Assembly (NCBI RefSeq): GCF_001039275.2
Contig: NZ_CP030117.1
Span: 1,943,501 to 2,007,500 of the forward strand
Source of the DNA: Brevibacillus brevis
GTDB taxonomy: Bacteria; Bacillota; Bacilli; Brevibacillales; Brevibacillaceae
Direction of reading: 5' to 3'
Length of the DNA: 64,000 nucleotides
Positions 19,105 through 27,628 of this stretch are shown piece after piece. Under the pieces are notes generated by a model, which saw only the letters and a program-made list of their open reading frames with translations, made no database searches and had not been told where the DNA came from. Every line of letters starts with the position of its first letter. Position 1 is the stretch's first letter. The position numbers and the translations under genes are program-made.

Positions 19105-21276
19105 ATGATTACCGGCATTGATGAGGTAGTAAAAAAAGCAAGCACCTATTTATCACAATCGGATTTGGACCTGATTACACGTGCCTATCAGCTTGCCGAA
19201 AAAGCGCATGAAGGGCAAATACGCAAATCAGGTGTTCCTTACATTATGCACCCAATCGCTGTGGCGGGTATTCTTGCAAACCTGCACATGGATGCCGTTA
19301 CGATTGCGGCTGGATTTTTGCATGATGTCGTGGAAGATACCGAGATTACGCTTGATCATCTCCGTGAGCAGTTCGGACCGGATGTAGCTCTCCTGGTAGA
19401 TGGAGTGACCAAGCTGGAAAAAATTAAATACAAGTCCAAGGAAGAGCAGCTCGCCGAAAACCACCGCAAGATGCTGGTTGCCATGGCACAGGACATCCGC
19501 GTCATCATGATCAAGCTGGCAGACCGTCTGCACAACATGAGGACACTTCGGCACATGTCCGAGGAGAAGCAACGCGAGATTTCCGATGAAACGCTGGAAA
19601 TCTTTGCGCCACTTGCCCATCGTTTGGGGATCGCTTCCGTCAAATGGGAATTGGAAGATACGGCGCTTCGGTATTTGAATCCGCAACAATATTATCGGAT
19701 TGTGAATTTGATGCAAAAGAAACGGGTGGAGCGCGAAGCCTACCTGAATGAAGCATCGGATACGATCAGAGAAAAGCTGGGCGAGTTAAATATCGAGGCT
19801 GAAATTTCGGGACGTCCGAAGCATATCTACAGCATCTTTAAAAAGATGACGAGACAAAACAAGCAGTTCAACGAGATTTATGACCTGCTGGCGTTGCGGA
19901 TCATCGTGAATGACATCCGCGACTGTTATGCGGTTCTGGGTATCGTGCACACCTTGTGGAAGCCGATGCCAGGCAGATTCAAAGATTACATTGCCATGCC
20001 AAAGACGAACATGTACCAATCACTTCATACCACAGTGATTGGGCCAAAAGGTGAGCCATTGGAAGTGCAAATCCGTACTTGGGATATGCACCAGACAGCT
20101 GAGATCGGGATCGCGGCTCACTGGGCGTACAAGGAAGGCAAAAGCATCGTGCAAGGCTCTTTTGCAGAGAAGCTCGGTAGTCTGCGGGAGATTATTGAAG
20201 GTGGATCGGAAGAAGCTCCGAACGCGCAAGAGTTCATGGAGAGTCTCAAGCAGGATCTTTTCTCCGATACGGTTTTCGTCTTCACGCCAAAAGGCGATGT
20301 AGTCGAGTTGCCAAAAGGCTCTGTACCACTGGACTTCTCCTATCGGATTCACTCTGCGGTAGGAAACAGAACGATCGGCGCCAAAGTGAACGGCAAGATT
20401 GTCCCGCTCGACTATGCGATGAAAACAGGCGATATCGTCGAAATCCTGACCTCCAAGCATTCGTACGGTCCTAGTCAGGATTGGCTAAAGATGGCCAAAT
20501 CCGCGCATGCTCGCAACAAAATTAAACAGTGGTTTAAAAAAGAGAAGCGGGAAGAGAATGTCGCCAAAGGTCAGCAGATGGTGGAAGCGGAGATCAAGTC
20601 GCGTAGCTTTGATATTAAAGAAGCGATGACGGAAACAAACCTGAAGGAAGCGGCAGCCCGGTTTAATTTCCAAGGGGCAGAAGACATGTTTGCCGCAGTT
20701 GGCTATGGTGGCATTACGGCTTCGCAAATTGCGACTCGTCTTGTAGACAAACTCCGCCGGGAGCGCGAAGAACAAAACCCGACGATTCCTGAGGTCAAAC
20801 CGAATCCAGCAGATCGTTCTGCCAAGAGTGAATCTGGCGTCAAAGTCCGTGGCTTGGATAATTTGCTCGTCCGTATTTCTCGTTGCTGTACACCTGTTCC
20901 AGGCGACCAGATTATCGGTTTCATTACAAGAGGTCGTGGGGTATCGGTGCATCGACTGGACTGTCCGAACGTACTGACAGACGAATGTACAGAGCGTTTG
21001 ATTGATGTGGAATGGGATACCGATTTCAAACATAATTTCCATGTAGAGATCGAGATCACGGGCAATGATCGGAGCGGACTGTTAAACGATGTATTGCAGG
21101 TTGTGGCAGAGACAAAGACGAACATTGCGGCTGTCAGTGGCAAGTCAGATAAAAATCGAGTGGCAACGATTCATATGACCATCTCGATTAGCAATGTGGA
21201 TCATCTGTTGAAAGTAGTAGAGCGCATCAAGCGCATCAAAGATATTTATTCGGTTCGCCGGATACTGAGCACCTGA
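19105..21276 (+). CDS. relA: RelA/SpoT bifunctional (p)ppGpp synthetase/hydrolase
   Basis: 723 aa Rel protein. The HD hydrolase domain (H73-D74 in FLHDVVEDT, earlier HP at 49-50), RelA_SpoT synthetase domain (about 235-345, KPMPGRFKDYIAMPK and NMYQSLHTTVIGP), TGS domain (about 390-450, FVFTPKGDVVELPKGS) and C-terminal ACT domain (about 650-720) are all present. A Cys-rich zinc-finger-like stretch (SRCCTPVPGD) precedes the ACT domain. It senses uncharged tRNA on ribosomes. The hydrolase residues look intact, so it is the long bifunctional type. ATG after GGAAGGG. Confidence 0.96.
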   Translation: MITGIDEVVKKASTYLSQSDLDLITRAYQLAEKAHEGQIRKSGVPYIMHPIAVAGILANLHMDAVTIAAGFLHDVVEDTEITLDHLREQFGPDVALLVDGVTKLEKIKYKSKEEQLAENHRKMLVAMAQDIRVIMIKLADRLHNMRTLRHMSEEKQREISDETLEIFAPLAHRLGIASVKWELEDTALRYLNPQQYYRIVNLMQKKRVEREAYLNEASDTIREKLGELNIEAEISGRPKHIYSIFKKMTRQNKQFNEIYDLLALRIIVNDIRDCYAVLGIVHTLWKPMPGRFKDYIAMPKTNMYQSLHTTVIGPKGEPLEVQIRTWDMHQTAEIGIAAHWAYKEGKSIVQGSFAEKLGSLREIIEGGSEEAPNAQEFMESLKQDLFSDTVFVFTPKGDVVELPKGSVPLDFSYRIHSAVGNRTIGAKVNGKIVPLDYAMKTGDIVEILTSKHSYGPSQDWLKMAKSAHARNKIKQWFKKEKREENVAKGQQMVEAEIKSRSFDIKEAMTETNLKEAAARFNFQGAEDMFAAVGYGGITASQIATRLVDKLRREREEQNPTIPEVKPNPADRSAKSESGVKVRGLDNLLVRISRCCTPVPGDQIIGFITRGRGVSVHRLDCPNVLTDECTERLIDVEWDTDFKHNFHVEIEITGNDRSGLLNDVLQVVAETKTNIAAVSGKSDKNRVATIHMTISISNVDHLLKVVERIKRIKDIYSVRRILST

Positions 21277-21327
21277 TCCTTTGTGGATTGGGTGTTCTTG
21301 TTTAGCTAACAGGAAGGATGAGTCAGT

Positions 21328-21765
21328 GTGAGGGTTGTCGTACAAAGAACGAGAGAAGCGAGTGTTACCGTAGCAGGAGAGATCGTCGGACAAATTGAAC
21401 ACGGCTTAATGCTGCTGGTAGGCATTACGCATGAAGACACAGAAAAAGAAGTAGAATTTGTCGCAGACAAAATTGCGAACTTACGTATTTTTGAAGACGA
21501 GGAAGGCAAAATGAACTTCTCTGTTTTAGACAAGGGTGGCCAAATTTTGTCCGTATCACAATTTACGCTGTATGGTGATTGCAGAAAGGGCAGAAGACCC
21601 AACTTCATGGCTGCCGCACGACCAGAGCAGGCTGAACCGCTGTACGAGCTATTTAACGCCAAGCTGCGTGAAAAAGGGCTTCAGGTGGAAACAGGACGCT
21701 TTGGCGCAATGATGGACGTACGTCTGTTAAATGATGGCCCTGTCACGCTGATTGTCGAATCGTAA
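21328..21765 (+). CDS. dtd: Dtd, D-aminoacyl-tRNA deacylase
   Basis: 145 aa, GTG start after AGGAAGGATG. It hydrolyses D-amino acids (and glycine from tRNA-Ala) off tRNA. The [15 protein letters not shown] block and the C-terminal [11 protein letters not shown], holding the Gly-Pro selectivity motif, are intact. It lies directly after relA, as in B. subtilis. Confidence 0.96.
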   Translation: MRVVVQRTREASVTVAGEIVGQIEHGLMLLVGITHEDTEKEVEFVADKIANLRIFEDEEGKMNFSVLDKGGQILSVSQFTLYGDCRKGRRPNFMAAARPEQAEPLYELFNAKLREKGLQVETGRFGAMMDVRLLNDGPVTLIVES

Positions 21766-21791
21766 ACACAACCATCAGGGGGGATGAAAAC

Positions 21792-22343
21792 ATGGCCAAA
21801 GAAGCATTGGTGATTGGTGCTAGTGGCATGCTTACAGAGGTCTCCCGCTGGCTGGCTCGCCAAGATTATCAAGTAACCGTGCTTGGTCGTGATCCAGTCA
21901 AATTAAGCCGTGTCAGAGACGGTTCCACTCATCCAGAATCGATTCATTTGCTGCCTCAAGACTATCACCAGACAGACGGCTTGCGTCAGGCTATGGAAGA
22001 GCTCGTAGAGAAGAGAGGGCCGATGGATGTGGTTGTCGCGTGGATTCATTCGACTGCACCGCATGCACTGCCTGTGATCGTGGAAGAACTGTCGCGTCCT
22101 GAGAAGCGCTGGCAATTGCTGCATGTGTGTGGGAGCGGTGCTTGGAGAAATCCACCAATAGAACTTACATCAGAAGTTTGTATATATCGGCGAGTCGTCC
22201 TCGGGTTTAGATGTACAGATGAGCATTCACGCTGGCTGACGAATGATGAAATCGCGGTTGGGGTGATTGACGCTCTGCAAACAACTGAACGGCAAATGAT
22301 TGTCGGTCAGGTCGAGCCGTGGGAAAAACGTCCGACGTTGTAA
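21792..22343 (+). CDS. Short NAD(P)-binding Rossmann-fold protein (SDR-like)
   Basis: 183 aa, ATG after AGGGGGGATG. The nucleotide-binding N-terminus is LVIGASGMLTEVSRWLA, with a second strand TVLGRDPVKLSRV. The usual SDR catalytic Tyr-x-x-x-Lys is not evident and the protein is shorter than classical SDRs (about 250 aa), so it may bind the cofactor without being a typical dehydrogenase. Substrate unknown. Confidence 0.7.
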   Translation: MAKEALVIGASGMLTEVSRWLARQDYQVTVLGRDPVKLSRVRDGSTHPESIHLLPQDYHQTDGLRQAMEELVEKRGPMDVVVAWIHSTAPHALPVIVEELSRPEKRWQLLHVCGSGAWRNPPIELTSEVCIYRRVVLGFRCTDEHSRWLTNDEIAVGVIDALQTTERQMIVGQVEPWEKRPTL

Positions 22344-22363
22344 CACAGATAGCGAAGTCAAAA

Positions 22364-22396
22364 ACAAAAACGATTGCCGGATGCAATCGTTTTTGT
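22364..22396. terminator. Bidirectional terminator between convergent genes
   Basis: Perfect arms ACAAAAACGATTGC and GCAATCGTTTTTGT around a five-base loop, giving T-runs on both strands. Confidence 0.9.
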
Positions 22397-22415
22397 CGTT
22401 TCAGTACTAATCGGG

Positions 22416-22958
22416 TCAGTGAATGAAAGTGGTTGCAGGGAGGATCAGATTTTTGCCGATCAGGTTTGCGGAAATCGGCTTTTTCCCGATTTCTCGTGCC
22501 CATATGGATAGCTGCCCGACATGGTGGATTTCATGAGCGATCATATGCCGCATAATTTCACCCCATGTGTACGTAGCAATGCTTCCGTCTGGCTTCGTAT
22601 CCTGAAAGGCTCTTGTTTCCATACTTTCATCCCAATTGCGCAAAAATTGAAGCACATCCGGGCGAAAAGTCGCCTCCAGGTCACGAACTTTTTCCAACCG
22701 GTTGTGCAGGTCGAAGCTCTCTTGAAAATCAGGTCTCCCAAGCATGACTTGAATCCAGCTCCACTCTACATCAATGACATGGAACAGTGTGTGCAAAATA
22801 CCCCCGACACCACCGACGCGCGCACGAAGTAATTCTTCCATGGGGACATCCTCACACCATTTCAGCCATTCTTCACGAACGATCCAATTGTACTCAAACA
22901 TCGTTTTAATAGAAATCACTCCATTTTCAAAGGTTAACTTGTGATCACCTGCGTCCAT
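22416..22958 (-). CDS. DinB-fold metal-dependent protein
   Basis: Up to 180 aa. The DinB/YfiT four-helix fold is indicated by FHVIDVEWSWIQ near residue 60 and the C-terminal HMIAHEIHHVGQLS, which supplies metal-binding histidines. The first ATG (22958) has no good ribosome site. The ATG at 22901 (MFEYNWIVREEW) follows a GGAGTG at a rather long distance and fits the family start better, giving 161 aa. Some members are thiol-S-transferases using bacillithiol or mycothiol; the substrate here is unknown. It resembles B. subtilis YuaE from memory. Confidence 0.8.
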   Translation of the reverse strand: MDAGDHKLTFENGVISIKTMFEYNWIVREEWLKWCEDVPMEELLRARVGGVGGILHTLFHVIDVEWSWIQVMLGRPDFQESFDLHNRLEKVRDLEATFRPDVLQFLRNWDESMETRAFQDTKPDGSIATYTWGEIMRHMIAHEIHHVGQLSIWAREIGKKPISANLIGKNLILPATTFIH

Positions 22959-23081
22959 ACCGTACGTTTGTTGATGTTGTGATTATTTTTCATCCGTCAT
23001 CACTCCTTTCGATGCCTTATGATATTCGCAAACCCTTTTGGAATTCCTGCCTGTCTTGCTTTGATGCAATCGGGTGCGCCA

Positions 23082-23133
23082 TAAAAGAACCCCCATACGA
23101 GAGAGCTTGAGCCAGCTTCTTTCGCATGGGGGT
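23082..23133 (-). terminator. Terminator of the amidase gene
   Basis: On the reverse strand ACCCCCATGCGAAAGA pairs with TCTCTCGTATGGGGGT (several G-U pairs), then TTCTTTTATGG. Confidence 0.7.
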
Positions 23134-23145
23134 GGAAGAGAGGGA

Positions 23146-25035
23146 TCAGCCTCCCTGATTGCTTTGTGTATTAAAGTACTGGACAATCCCTTTGAACAGA
23201 CCTTCCGCTGCAAGATCCTGCTGTTTCTCGGAACGTGCGCGAATCTCGTCGTTGTAGTTGGATAAGAAGGAGATCTCGGCCAAAATGGATGGCACCGGGT
23301 TTTCGCGTAGAACGAAATAGTTTCCGTATCGATAATTCATGTCCTTATAGTTCGTCGCTTTCACCAGCTCCGTTTGAACCAGGGAGGCGAGCTTACTAGA
23401 GTTACCTTGGCTGTAGTAGAAAATAATCGAGCCATTTGTTGCTGAGTTTGGATGCGTATTATGATGGACGCTGACAAAAATATCAGCCTGATTTTGAATC
23501 GCGATGTCGACGCGCTGTTGCAGGGTCAATTTGCGATCATCAGCCCGTGTCATGATGACTTTGGCACCTGCTGCTTCCAACTTGTTGCGCAGGAGCAGGG
23601 AGACTTGCAGATTGACCGTTTTCTCTAAAGTAGAGAAGCTTGAGCCTGTCGAACCACCATCTGTACCACCATGACCAGCATCGACGACGATGACTTTGCC
23701 GGCAAGATCATTACTGCGTACCACTGCTGGCGCACCATTAGCAGAAACGAGCCAGCCTGCAATGTAGCCTGTGGAGCCGTCAGGGAAGTTTACTTGGAAC
23801 CACTCGCCCGATTTATTGGCAATCCCGTATTTTTCGCCAGGCTGTACCTGTTTGATAACATTGTGATCGGTACTCGGACCAGAACGAACATTGGTATCTG
23901 GATTCATAATCGTTACGTATGGGCCACTCGGAGTAGGCATACTTGGTTGATTCACCGTGATGTGCCACCCAGCCACCCAGCCAGTTTTTCCGGCCGCCGT
24001 GTTGATGCGGTACCAGTCTCCTTGTTTTTCCAAAACAGTCAGTGTGCTTCCGGCTGGAAGTGTCGCTTGAATGGCACTCGTTGTGTTCGGTTCACTGCGC
24101 AGATTCAATCCGTCCGTTTTTACTGTGGCGGTTTGACTTGAAGAAGACGGTTGTCCAGTCTGAGGTTGCGTGCTTCCGTTTCCATTTTCGGGCAGAGTCG
24201 GTTGACCAGTGTCCGGGTTCGTTTGATCGGTGGAGAGCCAAGCGTTGACTCCATCGTAAGGGAATTGAATCCAACCATTTTGTCTGTTCAAGACCGTGAT
24301 TTTCTCGCCCGCATGTAGTTGACCGATAGCCGGTGTACTGGCATCTGGCGTGGCGTATACGTACGGAGCGAAATCCAAGGTTAGGCTGGCTCCTTGTACG
24401 GCGGGAGGCTTCGGTTGTGAGCCAGTACCCGCAGGATTGGTTGTTGGGGGTGTGCTACCAGTAGAGGGAGGAGAAACTGCTTGTCCCGCACCTACTTCTT
24501 TTACAAGCCAGTTTGCGACCCAGCCTTTAGTTCCTGCGTTGAGTTGGATTTGGATCCATTCGCCACTCTTTTGCACGATGGGGTAGCGCGTACCTGGATT
24601 GATTGTTTGAACGACTGCATATGTCTGACCGGGTCCAGAACGAACATTGAGATTCGTCGTGTTGCTCTCCACTTGCTTGGCAGATGCAGTAGCTGGTTTC
24701 TGTTGCTGTTGCTGTGTGTTGACGAGCCAGTTTGCTACCCAACCGCTTTGACCGTTCGGAAGCTTTACCTGAATCCAGTCATTTTTTGTGGAGATGACGG
24801 GCAACACAGTTTTGTTCGGCAGTGTAGTGACGATAGTGTCTTGGAGGCTAGGACCTGAACGGACATTGAGCTTGTCCACGGTGACCTGAACAGAACCGGC
24901 GGCCCAAGCTGCAGAAACGGGGAGGAAAATGGCACAGACGACAGTCAGGAGACTCCTCAGGATCTTTTGACGAACAAACACGATAGACATCCTTTCCGAA
25001 ATACGTAGCTTTTTGATTTCATTGCGATCTTGCAT
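23146..25035 (-). CDS. N-acetylmuramoyl-L-alanine amidase with five SH3-type repeats (YrvJ type)
   Basis: 629 aa exported autolysin. A signal sequence (hydrophobic stretch about 27-45, ending AAWAAG) is followed by five SH3_3-like repeats (about 50-105, 120-180, 215-270, 300-360, 370-430), most with the [11 protein letters not shown] core, joined by Pro/Thr/Gln-rich linkers. The C-terminal Amidase_3 domain (about 445-625) shows zinc-site VDAGHGG, LEKTVN and VSVHHNTH, and the catalytic Glu in ILAEISFLSN. B. subtilis yrvJ, the same architecture, also lies between dtd and hisS. The ATG at 25035 has only a distant AGGAG; an alternative ATG at 24990 abuts GGAAAGG. No transglycosylase module is present. 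Confidence 0.92.
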   Translation of the reverse strand: MQDRNEIKKLRISERMSIVFVRQKILRSLLTVVCAIFLPVSAAWAAGSVQVTVDKLNVRSGPSLQDTIVTTLPNKTVLPVISTKNDWIQVKLPNGQSGWVANWLVNTQQQQQKPATASAKQVESNTTNLNVRSGPGQTYAVVQTINPGTRYPIVQKSGEWIQIQLNAGTKGWVANWLVKEVGAGQAVSPPSTGSTPPTTNPAGTGSQPKPPAVQGASLTLDFAPYVYATPDASTPAIGQLHAGEKITVLNRQNGWIQFPYDGVNAWLSTDQTNPDTGQPTLPENGNGSTQPQTGQPSSSSQTATVKTDGLNLRSEPNTTSAIQATLPAGSTLTVLEKQGDWYRINTAAGKTGWVAGWHITVNQPSMPTPSGPYVTIMNPDTNVRSGPSTDHNVIKQVQPGEKYGIANKSGEWFQVNFPDGSTGYIAGWLVSANGAPAVVRSNDLAGKVIVVDAGHGGTDGGSTGSSFSTLEKTVNLQVSLLLRNKLEAAGAKVIMTRADDRKLTLQQRVDIAIQNQADIFVSVHHNTHPNSATNGSIIFYYSQGNSSKLASLVQTELVKATNYKDMNYRYGNYFVLRENPVPSILAEISFLSNYNDEIRARSEKQQDLAAEGLFKGIVQYFNTQSNQGG

Positions 25036-25190
25036 GTTTTTACCAAAACAATCACTTCGCTATTTCTCCTGCTTTTTCCTGCAAAATACGACAAAGTTCT
25101 GCATGGGTTCCCTGATTGCTTTTCGGCAGGCAAGGCAATACTAGATTTTACTAGATGCTAGCGAACGCAGCTTTTCAGGAGGAATTCATC

Positions 25191-25361
25191 GTGAGACAGT
25201 CAAAGAAGGAAACATTCGCGCAAGGATTGAATCGGCAGTTTTTGTCTGTTGATTTTCAAGACGATTTAGAGAAAGAAATGTCACTACAAAATGTAGAAAT
25301 GGCCCAAGATTTTCATCCAGGCTTGCGGGATATCCAACATCCTCGGCAAAAACGGAAATGA
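25191..25361 (+). CDS. Small hypothetical protein
   Basis: 56 aa from the GTG at 25191, which has a strong CAGGAGGAATT site; the upstream in-frame ATG at 25155 does not. The peptide is charged (KKETFAQGLNRQF, DDLEKEM) and ends in RQKRK, with no membrane segment. It has no recognisable family. Confidence 0.55.
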   Translation: MRQSKKETFAQGLNRQFLSVDFQDDLEKEMSLQNVEMAQDFHPGLRDIQHPRQKRK

Positions 25362-25402
25362 TCGATTTTGCCACCTTGCACACGATGCCACAACTTGTCT
25401 AG

Positions 25403-25432
25403 TTGACCCGAGTAATTCTCGTCGGCTATGAT
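25403..25432 (+). promoter_or_regulatory. Promoter of hemZ
   Basis: TTGACC, 18 bases, TATGAT, 37 bases before the preferred hemZ start. Confidence 0.75.
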
Positions 25433-25468
25433 GAGGAGTGGCATTTTTGAAAAAAGCAGGTGAACTCC

Positions 25469-26992
25469 ATGATACAGATCATATGTGAGGGACACGCATT
25501 CGAGCGGGAACTCTCCTTAATTCTCGCGTTATTTTATGAAGATCCAGCACTCACTTTTGTGCCCGAGTGGACAGGTGAGGCTAATTTGAAAATCAAGCTG
25601 GCACTGGCCGTGCAAGAAAATGGAGTCGTAGCTTCGGGAGAGTTAAACGATGGCAAGCAAAGCATCTCCCATCAGGTGGAGCGAGACTACGTAGCACGTG
25701 ATGAAAAAGCGATGAAAAAGACGGCTAAGCAAGCTCTTTGCTATGCGCTGCTATTGATGCTGGAAGAATACACAGGTATGGAGCAAGGTTGGGGTATTTT
25801 GACCGGGATACGCCCGACGAAACTGCTGCACCAGTTGAACGCCGCTGGTGTAAACAGACAGGAAGCACACAGGAGATTGCAGCAGGATGTGATTTTGCGT
25901 CCATACAAGCTAAAGCTATTGCAAGAAATCGTAGACAAGCAGCTCTACGTCGTGCCTGATTTGTATCAAATTGATCGCGAACTGTCCGTGTATATCGGCA
26001 TCCCATTCTGTCCGACGAAGTGTGCGTACTGTACGTTTCCTGCTTATGCGATTCGCAGTCACACGGCTTCGGTTAATCCGTTTCTCGAAGGTCTCCATTA
26101 CGAGCTAGAGCGGATGGGAGAGTGGCTTCGTGCGAATGACCAACGGATCACGTCCATTTATTTCGGTGGCGGAACCCCTACAAGTATTACCGCAGATGAC
26201 ATGAACCAGCTGTTTGAGACGATGCATCGCTCTTTTCCGCATATGGGAGATGTGCGTGAACTGACAGTTGAGGCGGGAAGACCCGACACGATTACACGCG
26301 AAAAGCTCGATGTGATGAAACAGTGGGAAGTGGATCGGATCAGCATTAATCCACAGTCGTTCACACAGGAGACGCTCCAGGCGATCGGACGTCATCACAC
26401 CGTCGAAGAGACGATTGAGAAATACCATCTGGCTATGGAGATGGGCTTGACTAATATTAATATGGACCTGATCATCGGGTTGCCAAACGAAGGCGTAGCC
26501 GAGCTGGCCCACAGCCTCCAAGAGGTAGAAAAGCTGATGCCTGCCTCGCTGACGGTGCATACGCTGTCTTTTAAAAGAGCCTCAGAGATGACGCAGAACA
26601 AAGAGCGCTACAAGGTCGCCAGTCGCGAAGAAATTAGCAAGATGATGGAGATGGCCTCCGAGTGGACAGCGGCGAATGGCTATGACCCGTACTATTTGTA
26701 TCGGCAGAAAAACATTTTGGGAAATCTGGAGAATGTCGGATATGCCCAGCCAGGGCAGGAGAGCATCTACAACATCATGATCATGGAAGAGGTACAAACC
26801 ATCCTCGGTCTCGGCTGTGGTGCAGTATCCAAGCTGATGGCTCCAGGAAGCGGCAAGCTGACGCGCTTTCCGAATCCAAAGGACCCGAAAACGTACAATG
26901 ACACATACAAGGTTCTAGTGGAAAACAAGATCCGTGATTTGGATGAAATCTATTCAGGTGCGAGAGCGGCTGGGCAGGTATCTGGCAAGTGA
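25469..26992 (+). CDS. hemZ: HemZ, radical-SAM coproporphyrinogen dehydrogenase-like protein
   Basis: 507 aa from the ATG at 25469, six bases after an AGGTG; an in-frame GTG nine bases earlier is possible. Residues about 170-180 carry the radical SAM cluster motif (PFCPTKCAYCTF), followed by YFGGGTPTS, INPQSF and NMDLIIGLP. The N-terminal 165 residues are the extra domain found in HemZ but not HemN/HemW. The protein is named for anaerobic coproporphyrinogen III oxidation in B. subtilis, but Gram-positive bacteria make haem mostly through the coproporphyrin route, so the true substrate is uncertain. Confidence 0.9.
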   Translation: MIQIICEGHAFERELSLILALFYEDPALTFVPEWTGEANLKIKLALAVQENGVVASGELNDGKQSISHQVERDYVARDEKAMKKTAKQALCYALLLMLEEYTGMEQGWGILTGIRPTKLLHQLNAAGVNRQEAHRRLQQDVILRPYKLKLLQEIVDKQLYVVPDLYQIDRELSVYIGIPFCPTKCAYCTFPAYAIRSHTASVNPFLEGLHYELERMGEWLRANDQRITSIYFGGGTPTSITADDMNQLFETMHRSFPHMGDVRELTVEAGRPDTITREKLDVMKQWEVDRISINPQSFTQETLQAIGRHHTVEETIEKYHLAMEMGLTNINMDLIIGLPNEGVAELAHSLQEVEKLMPASLTVHTLSFKRASEMTQNKERYKVASREEISKMMEMASEWTAANGYDPYYLYRQKNILGNLENVGYAQPGQESIYNIMIMEEVQTILGLGCGAVSKLMAPGSGKLTRFPNPKDPKTYNDTYKVLVENKIRDLDEIYSGARAAGQVSGK

Positions 26993-27015
26993 GTGATGGA
27001 TATACTTGTTATTAA

Positions 27016-27041
27016 TAAAAAACCTCTATCGAGGCTTTTTC
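27016..27041. terminator. Terminator-like hairpin after hemZ (part of repeat copy B)
   Basis: CCTC-TATC-GAGG stem with flanking A-run and CTTTTTC on the + strand and T-run on the reverse. It forms the end of the dispersed repeat, so the element probably supplies hemZ with a terminator. Confidence 0.6.
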
Positions 27042-27124
27042 AAGGAGGAGCGACCGCGTTTTTGCGGAAAGTTTTACCGAAGTAATGCCAGAAGCAGACG
27101 CTGAGGCACCTTGTTATGCGCTCC
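27021..27124 (-). repeat. Dispersed 104-bp repeat, copy B (inverted relative to copy A)
   Basis: Reverse complement of 18971-19074 with about 14 substitutions and no indels. On the + strand one frame is open through most of the element and encodes SFTEVMPEADAEA; the reverse strand of copy A encodes SFTEVLPEADAEA. Several differences fall in the hairpin loops. Confidence 0.85.
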
Positions 27125-27125
27125 A

Positions 27126-27154
27126 GAATTTATTAGTATGTCACTAATAAATTC
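27126..27154. repeat. Perfect 12-bp inverted repeat
   Basis: GAATTTATTAGT, a five-base loop (ATGTC), then ACTAATAAATTC. There is no T-run after it, so it is not a standard terminator. It starts two bases beyond the end of repeat copy B and has no counterpart at copy A. Confidence 0.7.
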
Positions 27155-27188
27155 TTACACGTTAAAAAAAGTTTTATTCGAGCGCCTG

Positions 27189-27217
27189 TTGACGGCTGTT
27201 GGCGGGTTTGCTATGAT
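27189..27217 (+). promoter_or_regulatory. Promoter of the hisS-aspS operon
   Basis: TTGACG, 17 bases, TATGAT; transcription would start near 27224, at the beginning of the T-box leader. Confidence 0.85.
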
Positions 27218-27223
27218 TCACAT

Positions 27224-27560
27224 TAAGCTTTTTTATTGAATAAGCAATGATCTGATGACGGGAACAAGTATCCAAAGAACCGATACCCAGAGAGAAAGCG
27301 CCGTGGCTGAGAGTGCTTTCGTATAACGGCTTGGTGAATGACATCCCTGAAGACCGCAGTGAACGGCTGAAAGAAATCTCTTTCCCCAGTAACTGGCAGG
27401 CGTGTGCCGGCGTTAACGGCTAATAAGTGGGATAGCCTTTGTGATGTAGGGCTATTCAAACAGGGTGGCACCACGGGAGTATAACCAGTCTCTCGTCCCT
27501 GACATGCGGCGATTTGCTAAATGTCAGGAGACGAGGGACTTTTTTATTTGGTCATAAATA
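27224..27560 (+). promoter_or_regulatory. T-box leader of hisS-aspS
   Basis: A tRNA-sensing leader. Stem I carries the AGAGAG motif (near 27291). The specifier loop reads GAATGACATCCC, the T-box GGGTGGCACCACGG lies at 27464-27477, and a terminator (27488-27546) ends in TTTTTT. Aligning the GAA that precedes specifiers in other T-boxes puts GAC (Asp, 27340-27342) in the specifier place, with CAT (His, 27342-27344) overlapping by one base. Both downstream genes match: hisS and aspS. Uncharged tRNA pairing stabilises the antiterminator and lets transcription proceed. Confidence 0.93.
27488..27546 (+). terminator. Regulated terminator of the hisS T-box
   Basis: GTCTCTCGTCCCTGACAT pairs with ATGTCAGGAGACGAGGGAC (two-base bulge) and is followed by T6; it competes with the antiterminator formed by the T-box sequence. 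Confidence 0.9.
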
Positions 27561-27628
27561 AAGGTTCCTTGATCCTGAAGGTTTGGCTTTAGCCCGAGTT
27601 TGTGAAAAGACATGGAGGTTCGAGAGGA

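Noticed and set aside
23146..25035. Internal repeats in the amidase gene as a CRISPR or satellite array
   Set aside because: The repetition is at protein level (SH3 modules), with diverged nucleotide sequence and no regular spacers. No CRISPR array or tRNA cluster was seen anywhere in the window.
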